The position numbers were made by a program, and so were the translations under genes. Of a DNA stretch of 64,000 nt, positions 35,732 to 44,956 are shown piece by piece. The stretch comes from Tildeniella nuda ZEHNDER 1965/U140 (GTDB lineage: Bacteria > Cyanobacteriota > Cyanobacteriia > Leptolyngbyales > Leptolyngbyaceae). The stretch covers positions 124,001 to 188,000 of the forward strand of contig JAHHIG010000004.1 in assembly GCA_019358895.1 (NCBI GenBank), read 5' to 3'. How positions within the stretch are numbered: position 1 is the stretch's first letter; the number at the start of each line of letters is the position of its first letter. The notes under the pieces are model-generated. The model was not told the origin of the DNA. It ran no database searches and worked only from the letters and a program-made list of their open reading frames with translations.

Positions 35732-35780
35732 TGCTGCTCCAGATTACGTGTATGTAGAGCAAAGGGAGCGTGCAAAGAAA

Positions 35781-36323
35781 TTACTTTATCGCGTCAGAGG
35801 TGATGACTTTAGCAGGTATACCAATGGCTGTTGCTTTGGGTGGTACGTCAGACAAAACGACCGCATTCGCTCCAATGTTGGCATCGTCACCCACTGTAAC
35901 GTTGCCAAGGATGACTGCACCAGCGCCAACATTCACACGTTTTCCTAGTTTCGGCGCATCAAATAGACGATCGAGATAGCGCAGCCCCAGCGTTACTCCT
36001 TGTCGAATAATGCTGTCATCGCCAATGTGGCAGTAACCATGAATCACGATCGCCCCTTGATGCTCAATAATCACGCGGCGACCGAGTTGCACCGTGTAGG
36101 GCAGTTCAATACCGTAACCATTGCGAATTTTTCGATAAAGCGCTTGGTAAAGCAGGCTGAAGGGTGCTCGCACTAGTTTCGGCTCAAGCGTCATACGCCA
36201 CACCCCAAAGCGATGTACCGCTACTGCCCGAAACCCCGGTTTTGTCCAGTCTCGCCCGTGAGCCTCCCAGTCTTCTTTGATTTGTTGCCAAAGTCCTAAC
36301 GGCTCGGTCTCGCTGGTGTTCAA
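35781..36323 (-). CDS. Hexapeptide-repeat O-acetyltransferase (serine acetyltransferase-like)
   Basis: 180 aa. N-terminal helical part (LWQQIKEDWEAHGRDWTKPG, HRFGVWRM) followed by a left-handed beta-helix (VIIEHQGAIVIHGYCHIGDDSIIRQGVTLG, VNVGAGAVILGNVTVGDDANIGANAVVLSDV). The arrangement resembles serine acetyltransferase and exopolysaccharide acetyltransferases; the GT2 neighbour suggests the latter. The start is a TTG at 36323 that overlaps the upstream stop (TTGA), supported by a perfect SD, AGGAGGT (minus, 36335-36329), 5 nt away. Confidence 0.86.
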   Translation of the reverse strand: MNTSETEPLGLWQQIKEDWEAHGRDWTKPGFRAVAVHRFGVWRMTLEPKLVRAPFSLLYQALYRKIRNGYGIELPYTVQLGRRVIIEHQGAIVIHGYCHIGDDSIIRQGVTLGLRYLDRLFDAPKLGKRVNVGAGAVILGNVTVGDDANIGANAVVLSDVPPKATAIGIPAKVITSDAIK

Positions 36324-37312
36324 ATCTGACCTCCTCTGACAAACACACTGTTCAACAGAAAATCACTCCAAATTTTTGGGGGATCGGTATCAGGTTTGCG
36401 TTGAATCACCCGTCGCCAGCGCCATAGCGTGAAGCCTGACAGCCATGCTGCATCCGCCAGTGCTGCATATAACCAGCCATGATTCTTTAAAAAGTATCGC
36501 CGCCTGGAGTCAAACCAATACGTTGGCATACGTTTGGGTGGACGTTTAGAATCAGTCACACCAGAGCTTTGACCCACAAAATGGACAACATGGCTTTGCG
36601 GTACATACCAGCAAGACCATCCAGCGCGATGTGCTCTTAGACAAAAATCAACTTCCTCAAAGTACATGAAGTAGCTTTCGTCGAGCAACCCGATCGAGTC
36701 AAACACTTCCCGACGAATCATCATGCTTGCTCCTGCCACCCAATCTGTTTGGTGGGGATGATCAGCAACTTGTGGCACAACTGCCCATTGTGCAAGCAGT
36801 TTCGACGCAATCCCCAGGCGTAAACCAAAATCGAGTTCTCCCAGGACGTTTGGAAACCGAAAGGCTGATTGCTGCGATGTGGTGTCCAAATCCTCCAAAC
36901 GGCTGCCTGCGATCCCAACCTCTGGTTGTTCATGCATAAAATCCAGCAGTGCTTTCACTGCACCCGGACGAATCACGGTATCTGGATTAAGCAGCAGCAC
37001 ATAAGGGCATGGGATGGTTGACTCCAGTGCGGGACGGATGGCGGCATTGTTGCCAAAGGCAAAACCACCGTTGTGCTCTAGCGGCATCAACGCCACCCAC
37101 TCATGCCATTGATTAGTGTCGATCGCGGCTGCAATCTTCTCAACCGAACCATCACCAGAAGCATTATCGGTTACGACAACATAGCTACCAGGGATGGCGC
37201 TGATTTCCTCTGCCAAAGCATGCAAGCAATCGATCGTTAGAGCCGCCGTCCTGTAGTTAAGAACAACAACGAGTAGCGTTGTTGCTTGATCTAACTGAAC
37301 CATATTCGACAT
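36320..37312 (-). CDS. Family 2 glycosyltransferase
   Basis: 330 aa from the ATG at 37312 (AAAGG about 8 nt upstream on the minus strand). GT-A fold: VVVLNYRTAALTIDCLHAL, VTDNASGDGS, HNGGFAFGNNAAI, LLLNPDT (the DxD-like site), AGASMMIRREVFDSIGL and EEVDFCLRAHRAGW, a rhamnosyltransferase-like GT2 layout. No transmembrane helices. It likely adds a sugar in assembly of an exopolysaccharide or O-antigen, with the overlapping acetyltransferase modifying it. The O-antigen-ligase-like gene lies upstream. Confidence 0.93.
   Translation of the reverse strand: MSNMVQLDQATTLLVVVLNYRTAALTIDCLHALAEEISAIPGSYVVVTDNASGDGSVEKIAAAIDTNQWHEWVALMPLEHNGGFAFGNNAAIRPALESTIPCPYVLLLNPDTVIRPGAVKALLDFMHEQPEVGIAGSRLEDLDTTSQQSAFRFPNVLGELDFGLRLGIASKLLAQWAVVPQVADHPHQTDWVAGASMMIRREVFDSIGLLDESYFMYFEEVDFCLRAHRAGWSCWYVPQSHVVHFVGQSSGVTDSKRPPKRMPTYWFDSRRRYFLKNHGWLYAALADAAWLSGFTLWRWRRVIQRKPDTDPPKIWSDFLLNSVFVRGGQI
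36329..36335 (-). promoter_or_regulatory. Ribosome binding site deciding a TTG start
   Basis: AGGAGGT on the minus strand, inside the last codons of the glycosyltransferase gene, 5 nt from the TTG at 36323. It supports both the TTG start and translational coupling of the acetyltransferase. Confidence 0.85.
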
Positions 37313-37440
37313 TAGAACAACCTTTAGGCGAGATAGACGTTGTAAGCCGTCACTTAGAATCACTGACTGTGGCTACAGCGATCGCCTTTCTAGCGATCGC
37401 CAAGATTAGCTTTAAGCTGATTCTGCAATTAATCATCTTC

Positions 37441-38778
37441 TTACCTCACTTGCCTGAGGAGGGGTTGCCTAGCCGGAGATCCCTGTAGTTGCCGATTTAA
37501 AAGCACTCCGGTAAGACCGCCACCCGCGAGTGTGAAAATTGAATTGGGAAAAGCATTTAAAACGCAATCCAGCGCATACATAGCTAATCCAACTGTGATC
37601 GCCGCTGTAATGACAATATTAGGATGCGACCAAGAAGCAGGTGGGTAGAAAAACCAGAAACCTAAGACAGGTAAAAGTAATGTTGTAAAAACACTAATTA
37701 ACCCGACTAAGCCATTTTGACCGAAGGCGATAATCCATAGACTGTCAGTGATTGTAATGGCGTAGCCACCCTCTTTATAAAGCTGGTTTCGACCAAAACC
37801 TCCCCAGCCAAATAAGATTCTTTCACGCGCTTTTCCGGAGAGAAGTTCCTCGTTCATGAATCTGAACCCCAAAGATTGAAGGCGATCCGGATCAATGAAC
37901 TTTGCTAGAAAGTCAATAATTTCTTGCCCAGGAAATTCGCCAATTACACCTAAATACAAGTAAACAAATAAGCCCCCAGCTAGAATCCACATCAGGAAGC
38001 TAGCGCCATACCGCTGCGCGGCAATGAAAATAATCAGCGCAGCGACCAGCAAGAAAGCGGCACCCGTCGCTCTTACTAAAATAAAGGTTGTTACTAGGAT
38101 GCCCATAACCCAGCTAATCGGAACGTTCCGAATGTGCTTGATTGTTTTAGTTCTCCACAGTACAACCCCCATCAATGTAGCGAACATCATCCACGTCCCT
38201 AGCACTAGTCCATTCTGTAGAAAGATGGATGGTCTATAGCCACCGTAACGAAGATCAGCGGCTCCAGCTGTAAATCGGTAGATAAGCCCGTGCAGGTTAA
38301 CGCGAGTTGCGGCTTCAAAGAGACATAAAGGGATATACAATAATCCACCCCAAAAAATTCCAATTGCTAGCTGGCGCAACCCGGAAAAGCTGTTGAGATA
38401 GATCCGACCCAAAAAGTAAGGAACGCCCCAAGCCATTATTTGCCCAATCGTACTTGAAAGCCCATCATAGGCACCAAGCCCATTAGTCATTGATGCAGCA
38501 AAGGGACAAAGACACCAAACCGTTATTGGCAGATCAAACCAGTGAAATCTAAATAACTTAAAACGATCAACGTTATAAAGACAGGTTGCAAACAAAATAG
38601 CCAGACATGTAGCCGACATTTTGTTGTATTCCACTGGAATGCTGGGCAATTTGAATGCAGCTAACGGTAAAAACAACCAGGCTACCACAAAGCTAGTAAT
38701 CAGTGCTCGCTGCGGGGGAAAGCGAGTAAACAGGTAAACAACGATTGGGAACCAGGCATACAGTACAAGAGTATTCAC
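37441..38778 (-). CDS. O-antigen ligase/polymerase-like membrane protein
   Basis: 445 aa, about ten to twelve hydrophobic helices. The WaaL/Wzy-like loop contains GRNQLYKEGGYAITITDSLW, and an arginine-rich loop (FRFMNEELLSGKARERILFGWGGFG) precedes it. The start is GTG at 38778 with AAGGTGA 5 nt upstream. Such proteins polymerise or ligate polysaccharide repeat units from undecaprenyl diphosphate. It lies in a leftward group with the GT2 and acetyltransferase genes. Confidence 0.82.
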   Translation of the reverse strand: MNTLVLYAWFPIVVYLFTRFPPQRALITSFVVAWLFLPLAAFKLPSIPVEYNKMSATCLAILFATCLYNVDRFKLFRFHWFDLPITVWCLCPFAASMTNGLGAYDGLSSTIGQIMAWGVPYFLGRIYLNSFSGLRQLAIGIFWGGLLYIPLCLFEAATRVNLHGLIYRFTAGAADLRYGGYRPSIFLQNGLVLGTWMMFATLMGVVLWRTKTIKHIRNVPISWVMGILVTTFILVRATGAAFLLVAALIIFIAAQRYGASFLMWILAGGLFVYLYLGVIGEFPGQEIIDFLAKFIDPDRLQSLGFRFMNEELLSGKARERILFGWGGFGRNQLYKEGGYAITITDSLWIIAFGQNGLVGLISVFTTLLLPVLGFWFFYPPASWSHPNIVITAAITVGLAMYALDCVLNAFPNSIFTLAGGGLTGVLLNRQLQGSPARQPLLRQVR

Positions 38779-38850
38779 AGTTCACCTTCATGAAATTCAA
38801 CACAGCAGGATGTCACAGGGCAAGAAACATGAAATGTATTGAATGCTAAG

Positions 38851-38895
38851 TAAGATTACGCTTCTCGCTCCTTACCAGTCGGAAGCGTAATCTTA
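38851..38895. repeat. 14-bp perfect inverted repeat between the ligase-like and oxygenase genes
   Basis: TAAGATTACGCTTC (38851-38864) repeats inverted at 38882-38895, with a 17-nt loop. There is no T-tract on either strand. It ends 32 bp before the 3' end of the oxygenase gene, so it may limit read-through or be a processing site. Confidence 0.75.
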
Positions 38896-38927
38896 AGCGT
38901 CTTTCGCTAAGAGCAATCGCTCGCTAA

Positions 38928-39761
38928 TCACTTGTTTCTCAAAGCATCGCGAGCATCAACTAAAATTGGTGGAATGAATTTCTTCAGGACATCTCTTACA
39001 GTTGTGCGTGGTGTTTCTGCCAACTGAAAGCTGTCTTGAGGGCGAGTTTGAAAAATAGTCGTGTGTGGAGTACCTAGAGTCTCCTCAGCGGGACGTCCAT
39101 TGGTGTAGTAATAGAGTGCTAACGACTTTCTCGTTCTGTCTTCTGGGCAGGTCAGTGGCTCAGGGTGACCATGATAAGAAAAATCAGTTGTGCTAAAGAC
39201 AACACAGCGATTGAAGATGGGAAGAATTTTCTTTTCACACTGAGTCATGTTTTGATCCCACAGCTCAAGATGTCCTCCGTACTCCTCCTTCCAATCTTGA
39301 TTGAGGTAGAGCAGAAAATTTAGGCGGCGATCGAGACGCAATTTTTTGTGCTTGTTAAAGTCTACGTGCATCTTCAAAAAGCCACCCCGCTCTATTTGGT
39401 GAAGTCCACCACCTTCAAAATGAGGATCTGGAAGAATCCCATCAATGCCCGTTAATATCTCCAAGAAAGTGATAAATGTGGAGGAATTGAGACTATAGAG
39501 CAGGAGGCGTGTTGCGTCTCCCATCTGATGTTCGTGTTTTGAAGCAAGCTTTTTTTCAGCAGGTGTTTGAAAGGCTTGCCAGTCGATTTGACCTGGCTTG
39601 GGAAACTCCTTTAAAACCTCTTCCAAGACCGATTCGGGCAAAAAATTATCAATCACAATGTGAGGAAATGGTTTAGCCGCGGCATAGGCTTCTCGATACT
39701 GAGCCGCTAAGGTTTTCAGGTAGTCTACATCAAGACGAAACATAGGAAGGGTTGCGTTCAT
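38928..39761 (-). CDS. 2-oxoglutarate/Fe(II)-dependent oxygenase-like protein
   Basis: 277 aa. PHIVIDNFLPESVLEEVLKEF opens the fold; the iron facial triad is KMHVDFNKH (HxD) plus the distal His in DFSYHGHPEPL, and a 2OG-binding Arg in TRKSLALYYY. This is a prolyl-4-hydroxylase-like 2OG-Fe(II) dioxygenase. The gene precedes the polysaccharide group, so the substrate may be a sugar, a glycan-linked amino acid or a protein, which remains undetermined. A long AT-rich gap lies upstream. Confidence 0.87.
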   Translation of the reverse strand: MNATLPMFRLDVDYLKTLAAQYREAYAAAKPFPHIVIDNFLPESVLEEVLKEFPKPGQIDWQAFQTPAEKKLASKHEHQMGDATRLLLYSLNSSTFITFLEILTGIDGILPDPHFEGGGLHQIERGGFLKMHVDFNKHKKLRLDRRLNFLLYLNQDWKEEYGGHLELWDQNMTQCEKKILPIFNRCVVFSTTDFSYHGHPEPLTCPEDRTRKSLALYYYTNGRPAEETLGTPHTTIFQTRPQDSFQLAETPRTTVRDVLKKFIPPILVDARDALRNK

Positions 39762-40965
39762 AACATTCTCTAGCGAAATTTCCTCAAGACAAGAACTAAT
39801 CTCACTGTACTAGGGCATTTGAAAGCGTTGACAGTTGATGAAACCATTAGACTGAAGCGTACTGTAGCCAGAAACTTTACAAATATTCTGCGAACATTGC
39901 CTCATCTTTCTAGTTATGGGATAAACATTTTTATAAACAGCTTCTGCTTTGAGACGGGATGGGAGGAAGTCAATAGGACGTGGTTTGACGACCTAAAAAT
40001 AGCTTGAGCCAGACAACTAATGACTTCCCTTTAGCCAGTTTTTACAAGCTTCTTGCTGAGATACGTTGCCTGTTTTTGAGCTATTAATCTCAAGGAGCAA
40101 AGTTTTAAGGGGCAAAGTGAAACGTGTAAAATGCAAGCAACATTCGCTTTTGAGTGGGTTCTTGAATGGATGCTTTATTTTGTCGAAATCATCGCTCATA
40201 GAATGAAAAAATGTGACTATTCACCACGCCGTTCTAAAGTATTTCAACGAGCGTTGTAGTCTTGTTTCTAAGATAGGAAATAACATCACCTGATTTTTCG
40301 CTGAGACAATTAATTGAAATTGACACCATCACCAAGAACTAACGCCTAATTAAATCGACTCACTGCTACTGATACGCCTGTTTAAGGCGCTACGCTTTTC
40401 ACTCATAGCCCTTCAGAAAAAGTGACTACATTTGAGGCATGGTCGAGGGGTTTGATCTCGCTTTTTTGGATCAGAGCTAAGAATCTCACCGTTAGTAGCC
40501 TATCGTAACTGCTGTATTAGGCAGTGGCAATCTTCAGCTCTTTTACTCAAAATTTACCGTCAGTCTGGCAATGGGTCGTTCCAGATCTATCAAGTGGCAG
40601 GGTGCGACAGCAAAACGAGGCACCTTGTAAGATGGCGCGGGTTGGGATTTTCCACTTTGTTACAGCCGTTTTCCAGGAGTTGCTCTGGGCTGGCAAGTCA
40701 GTTCAGGTTTCATCTGTACTCATAAAGAGGATGTAAAGATCGGAGCTATCTTTAGCATTCCCCATTACTTCTAGAGACGCTCAGAACCAAGCTCAACAAA
40801 ATTCAAGCAGGCAAGTTGGTGTCAAGTGGAGTTGGGCAGCGTAGGAATATCAGCGCTAGATTTGGCATGACAACGACAAACTTTGAGTGTAGGGTTCCCA
40901 ACAAGAAGCCTTTCCTGTAATCTGATTTGTCTGTCACTAAGCAACTGTGTTCGTCTAAAAAGCGT
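39762..40965. other. 1.2-kb AT-rich region without a supported gene
   Basis: The longest gene-free stretch of the window. Short open frames at 39819-40007 (+), 40017-40199 (-) and 40524-40736 (+) have no SD or recognisable sequence. HIP1 octamers are lacking in most of it and the sequence appears more AT-rich than its surroundings. I see no tRNA, terminator or repeat array. Confidence 0.55.
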
Positions 40966-42075
40966 ATGTCAAAAAAAACGATCGTGCGTAATCAAACTTC
41001 CATCGTTGTGAGTCTGGTGCTGCTGCTGGGGTTGACCATGCCACAGGTTGTGGGAGCGCAGCCGTTCCGTAAGATAGCTGGTGACGATAAGGTGACGGCG
41101 TTGCTTAAGGAGGGGCGTAAGCTTGTTGATGCTGGCAATCTTCCGGATGCAATCGCGATTTATCAACAAGCAGCAGAGCTAGATGCTCAGAACCCGCGCA
41201 TCTTTTCAGGTATTGGGTTTTTGCAAGCTAACCAGGGAAAGTTTCGTGAAGCGATCGCATCTTATCAACAGGCACTTGCCCTTGACCCTAAAAATGCTGA
41301 CTTTTATTACGCTGTGGGCTTTAGCGAGGCGAACCTGGGCAACAATGAGGCGGCGATCGCGGCGTACCGTCAGGCAACGCTCTTTAACCCTCGCCACATG
41401 AATGCTCAAATTGCTCTAGGCGTAGTGCTGACTCGTGAGAAAAACTATAGTGAGGCGCTGCGAGTGAGTCAGCGGGCGATCGCGTTAGAGCCTCGTAATT
41501 ACAGACCCTACGAACTCATGGGGAATTTGTTTCTGCAACAAGAACGTCCTCAAGATGCCATCAAGCCCCTGTTGAGTGCTGCCCGACTTGCCCCCAAGAA
41601 AGGCAGCATTCAAGTTAGCCTGGGCACCGCTTTACTTGACCAGGGCAACCTGGAACGAGGACTGGCAGCCTTTCAACGAGCTGGGCAGTTTGAGCCGCGC
41701 AACCCGGCACTTCAGTTGCAAATCGGCAGAATTCTACAAGCGAAAGGACAGTACGATCGCGCCCTCAAAGCATATCAGCGGGCACTGTTCCTCAAATCAG
41801 ACCTGGTTGAAGCGCAAGGCGCGATCGGTGATATCTACATGGAAAAGCAAGACTATCTTTCTGCCATCATTGCCTATCGCCAGTACGCTGCTACAGCACC
41901 GCAAAACCCCGATGCTTACTATAAGCTCGGCAAGGCGCTTAAAGGGCGCGAACGTAGAGACGAGGCAATTACCTCGCTGGAGCAAGCCAAGCGTCTGTAT
42001 CAAGATCAGGGCAAAACGGATACCGCTAGAGAGGTCGATCGCTTATTGAACGAGCTGAAGCAAGAAAAAAGATGA
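40966..42075 (+). CDS. Secreted or periplasmic TPR protein
   Basis: 369 aa from the ATG at 40966; an upstream TTG at 40927 is less likely. The N-terminus is a signal peptide (KKTIVRNQ then VVSLVLLLGLTMPQVVGAQ). About nine TPRs follow from residue ~40 (for example AIAIYQQAAELDAQNPRIF, AIASYQQALALDPKNADFY, ALRVSQRAIALEPRNYRPY). It has no catalytic domain. It likely scaffolds envelope proteins. It is convergent with ispD. Confidence 0.88.
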   Translation: MSKKTIVRNQTSIVVSLVLLLGLTMPQVVGAQPFRKIAGDDKVTALLKEGRKLVDAGNLPDAIAIYQQAAELDAQNPRIFSGIGFLQANQGKFREAIASYQQALALDPKNADFYYAVGFSEANLGNNEAAIAAYRQATLFNPRHMNAQIALGVVLTREKNYSEALRVSQRAIALEPRNYRPYELMGNLFLQQERPQDAIKPLLSAARLAPKKGSIQVSLGTALLDQGNLERGLAAFQRAGQFEPRNPALQLQIGRILQAKGQYDRALKAYQRALFLKSDLVEAQGAIGDIYMEKQDYLSAIIAYRQYAATAPQNPDAYYKLGKALKGRERRDEAITSLEQAKRLYQDQGKTDTAREVDRLLNELKQEKR

Positions 42076-42148
42076 TCTTGATGATCTTAACGGTGCAGCC
42101 TTCGTTGAAAGCGCGGCACTTGAGTCTCTGAGGTGGAAACGTCGTGCA

Positions 42149-42835
42149 TCATCCTCCTCGTTGGCGGAGGATGAAGTCTGCGATCGCTAGATCCATCGGC
42201 GTTGTCACCTTCAAATTACTTTCCTCACCCTGCGCGATTTTGACAGGCAACCCGCATTGCTCAAAGAGTGCTGCATCATCAGTGACTTCCCAGCCCTGAC
42301 GCACGCCTTCCTTGTGGCAGTGAATCAGTTGCTCTACGGCAAAGCCCTGGGGTGTTTGGGCAGCCCAGAGGTGGCGGCGATCGGGCGTATTCGTAATCAG
42401 TTGTGTGGTGGGTTCTACGATCTTGATGGTGTCTTTGACAGGAATGGCAGCAATGAGACCTGGGCAGTGAAGAATTTCAGCGGCACAGCGATCGATTAAC
42501 GTGGGAGTTACTAAGCAGCGCGCACCGTCGTGAATCAGCACGCGCTCTGCCACTGCTGGTAACGCCTGCAAGCCTTTGTAGACTGATTCCTGCCGTGTCA
42601 CACCACCGGGGATAAAGTGAACGCATTTTGTCATACCCAGACTGATCACGATCTCCTTAAAGTCAGGGAAATCGTCTGGCTGACCGATGATACCGATCCA
42701 GCGTAGCGATCGCGATGCCTTAACAGCGGCAAGCGTCCAGCTAAGGAGGGGCTTGTCTAACAAAGGTAACAGCAGCTTGTTACGGCTACTGCCCATACGA
42801 CGACCTGATCCAGCAGCAGGAATCAAGAGATACAC
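42149..42835 (-). CDS. ispD: 2-C-methyl-D-erythritol 4-phosphate cytidylyltransferase
   Basis: 228 aa. It forms CDP-methylerythritol in the MEP isoprenoid pathway, which feeds carotenoids, phytol, quinones and undecaprenyl phosphate. Motif LLIPAAGSGRRMGSSRNK with the conserved Arg/Lys, then VLIHDGARC, AAIPVKDTIK, TPQGF and VTDDAAL. I choose GTG at 42835 because GAGAGG lies 6 nt upstream and the peptide then starts like other IspD; the upstream GTG at 42862 would add nine residues. Confidence 0.95.
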   Translation of the reverse strand: MYLLIPAAGSGRRMGSSRNKLLLPLLDKPLLSWTLAAVKASRSLRWIGIIGQPDDFPDFKEIVISLGMTKCVHFIPGGVTRQESVYKGLQALPAVAERVLIHDGARCLVTPTLIDRCAAEILHCPGLIAAIPVKDTIKIVEPTTQLITNTPDRRHLWAAQTPQGFAVEQLIHCHKEGVRQGWEVTDDAALFEQCGLPVKIAQGEESNLKVTTPMDLAIADFILRQRGG

Positions 42836-43183
42836 GGCAGTCCTCTCATAGTTATGGTTCACCAGCAGCGACGTTTGACGATCGTTTCAGGAACATAAGC
42901 TTTCAGGAACACGGACGAACGATGGTAACCTTACAGGGATGCGTGGAGTCACAGGTAGGTTTGCAACCTTGCTTAATGCAGTCTGGCAACAAGGGCATTG
43001 AGCGTCAAATCAGGTGGTTTCCCATCCTGACCGTTGACACGTTAAATGCCCGTATCAGAGTTAGTGTTTTCCAAGCCTGCACTGAGCCGCGTTCCAAATT
43101 ATGGGCGTATGGTGACGTGCAAGACGCAAAACTTTCCTGTCTCTTCACTTAAAATTAAAAGCGAATTAGCGTAAAGAATTATT
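42836..43183. other. Divergent region between ispD and the GT9 gene
   Basis: About 350 bp containing the upstream regions of both genes. The open frame at 42922-43152 is probably spurious. The stretch before the GT9 start is A/T-rich (AAATTAAAAGCG), compatible with a promoter, but no clear -35/-10 pair can be claimed. Confidence 0.5.
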
Positions 43184-44146
43184 ATGCGAATCGTAGCCCT
43201 TGTCCCTGGCGGAATTGGCGATCAAATTCTATTCTTCCCCACCCTGGACGATCTGAAGCGAACCTATCCAAACGCCCAAATCGATGTGGTGGTTGAACCC
43301 AGAGCAAAAGATGCTTATCGGGTTTCTAAGTCGGTGCACAGCACGATTCTGTTTGATTTCAAAGGACGCAACAGTTTGGCAGATTTAGGGAACCTGCTAG
43401 GAGCCATTCGTGAGCGGGAGTACGACATTGCGCTCTCTTTGGGGCAACGTTGGACGGTAGGCTTTTTGTTGTGGTTAACGGGTATACCTAACCGAATTGG
43501 CTATGCGGGCAGCGCTGGTGAGTTGTTTCTGACCAACGCAGTGCCTTTAAAGCAAAATCAGTACGCGGCTCAGATGTATCACGATCTGCTCCAAGGACTA
43601 GAGATTCACACGCCCTGCCCTGAACTGGCACTGAGTGTCCCTGCAAAAGATCTCGACTGGGCAGAGGGTGAACGGCAGCGGTTGGGGGTTCAGAATAGCG
43701 GCTATGTGCTGATTCACGGTGGTTCTAGCGAACTTGCTAAGACCAAGGGGATCGATAAAATCTACCCCGTTTCAAACTGGAAGGGTATTATCCAAGACTT
43801 TGAGCACCGACAGCCTGAGTTGTCGATCGTGCTAGTTAAAGGACCGGAAGACACAGCCTTTGTAGAAGCGCTGCTAGAAGCCAGCCCCAAGCTCAAAGTG
43901 ACGACACCTGCAGACGTGGGCAAACTTGCAGCAATGATTGCGGCTGCAAACCTGATGCTGTGTACCGACAGCGCCCCAATGCACCTGGCAGTTGCAGTGA
44001 AAACTTATACGCTGGCGCTGTTTGGTCCGACCGATCCCCAAAAGCTGCTGCCTGAGGGCAAGCGTTTTATTGGCATCAAATCGCTGACGGGTCGGATGGC
44101 AGATATTTCGCCGCAGACGGTGTTAGAGAAAATTTGGAGCAGTTAG
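43184..44146 (+). CDS. Family 9 glycosyltransferase (heptosyltransferase-like)
   Basis: 320 aa, GT-B fold. N-terminus MRIVALVPGGIGDQILFFPTL, then LGQRWTVGFLLWL, VLIHGGSS, LCTDSAPMHLAVAVKT and LFGPTDPQKLLPEG, the heptosyltransferase ADP-sugar signature. It would transfer a heptose or similar sugar to a lipopolysaccharide or glycan in the cytoplasm. The heptose-bisphosphatase-like gene starts 4 bp after its stop, so the two form an operon. Confidence 0.9.
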   Translation: MRIVALVPGGIGDQILFFPTLDDLKRTYPNAQIDVVVEPRAKDAYRVSKSVHSTILFDFKGRNSLADLGNLLGAIREREYDIALSLGQRWTVGFLLWLTGIPNRIGYAGSAGELFLTNAVPLKQNQYAAQMYHDLLQGLEIHTPCPELALSVPAKDLDWAEGERQRLGVQNSGYVLIHGGSSELAKTKGIDKIYPVSNWKGIIQDFEHRQPELSIVLVKGPEDTAFVEALLEASPKLKVTTPADVGKLAAMIAAANLMLCTDSAPMHLAVAVKTYTLALFGPTDPQKLLPEGKRFIGIKSLTGRMADISPQTVLEKIWSS

Positions 44147-44149
44147 CGT

Positions 44150-44728
44150 GTGACCAGACGAGCCGTTTTTCTCGATCGCGATGGCGTTCTCAACCAGGAA
44201 GTGGGCTATATCCATCGGGTTACCGATTTAAATTTGCTCCCCGGCGTTGCCCAAGCGGTCAAACAATTGAACCAGGCAGGGATTTTTTGCTGCTTAGTCT
44301 CTAATCAGTCTGGTCCTGCCAGAGGTTACTATCCTGCCAGCCATGTGGAGGCGTTACACGATCGTCTCTGCCAATTGCTCAAAGCTGGAGCAGACGCACA
44401 TCTGGATGCGCTGTATTACTGTCCCTACCTGAGTGCGCCTGAAGGGGGTACTGAGCCAGCCTATACACGCTGGAGTACTTGGCGTAAGCCCAACACAGGT
44501 ATGCTGGTTGCGGCTGCCTGGGAGCATGATCTAGCCCTTAACAAAAGCTTTATGGTGGGTGATAAAGCAACGGATGTTGACATGGCGCATAACGCAGGAT
44601 GCCTGGGCATTCTTGTACAGACGGGCTTTGGCGATCGCGTCCTCGGCGGCAAGTATCAGCATCACACCAAGCCCGACTTCGTCGCGCCCGACTTATCCAC
44701 AGCGGCAGGTTGGATTTTGCAACAGTAG
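44150..44728 (+). CDS. gmhB: D-glycero-D-manno-heptose-1,7-bisphosphate 7-phosphatase-like HAD enzyme
   Basis: 192 aa from a GTG at 44150 with GGAG inside the preceding gene. HAD motifs: FLDRDGVLNQE (Asp nucleophile and acid), VSNQSGPARGYY, then the zinc-loop region and GDKATDVDMAHNAG. GmhB removes the 7-phosphate of heptose bisphosphate on the way to ADP-heptose. Together with the GT9 gene it indicates heptose-type glycan synthesis; kinase/adenylyltransferase and epimerase partners are not in this window. A histidinol-phosphatase-like role is an alternative for this HAD subgroup. Confidence 0.87.
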   Translation: MTRRAVFLDRDGVLNQEVGYIHRVTDLNLLPGVAQAVKQLNQAGIFCCLVSNQSGPARGYYPASHVEALHDRLCQLLKAGADAHLDALYYCPYLSAPEGGTEPAYTRWSTWRKPNTGMLVAAAWEHDLALNKSFMVGDKATDVDMAHNAGCLGILVQTGFGDRVLGGKYQHHTKPDFVAPDLSTAAGWILQQ

Positions 44729-44902
44729 ATCACAAATGCGTACTCAATGCGGAAGATCAGGAAGCTTGCTGTAGTACTACAGTAGTAGAATAGTTGTTGT
44801 AGATACATTCTAAAGTTTTCTGAAATTGCCTTCAGGTCAAGCTTTGAGCAACTTCCTTAAAAATGCCCCTGCTGGGGGACTGCTAATTTTTTGACCTTTA
44901 GC

Positions 44903-44915
44903 ATATTGTCAATAT
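44903..44915 (+). promoter_or_regulatory. Short dyad ATATTG-T-CAATAT upstream of the microprotein
   Basis: Perfect 6-bp arms (44903-44908 and 44910-44915) around one T, 41 bp before the ATG at 44957. It could be an operator or part of a promoter; the TATATT overlap also resembles a -10 element. It is inferred from position only. Confidence 0.4.
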
Positions 44916-44956
44916 ATTCTTTGAGATTCGTTACAAACCGTCAGGAGAATTGTCAT

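Noticed and set aside
39819-40736. Three ORFs of 60-70 aa
   Set aside because: No SD, no domain, AT-rich background.
42922-43152. 76-aa ORF (+)
   Set aside because: No SD and lies in a divergent promoter region.
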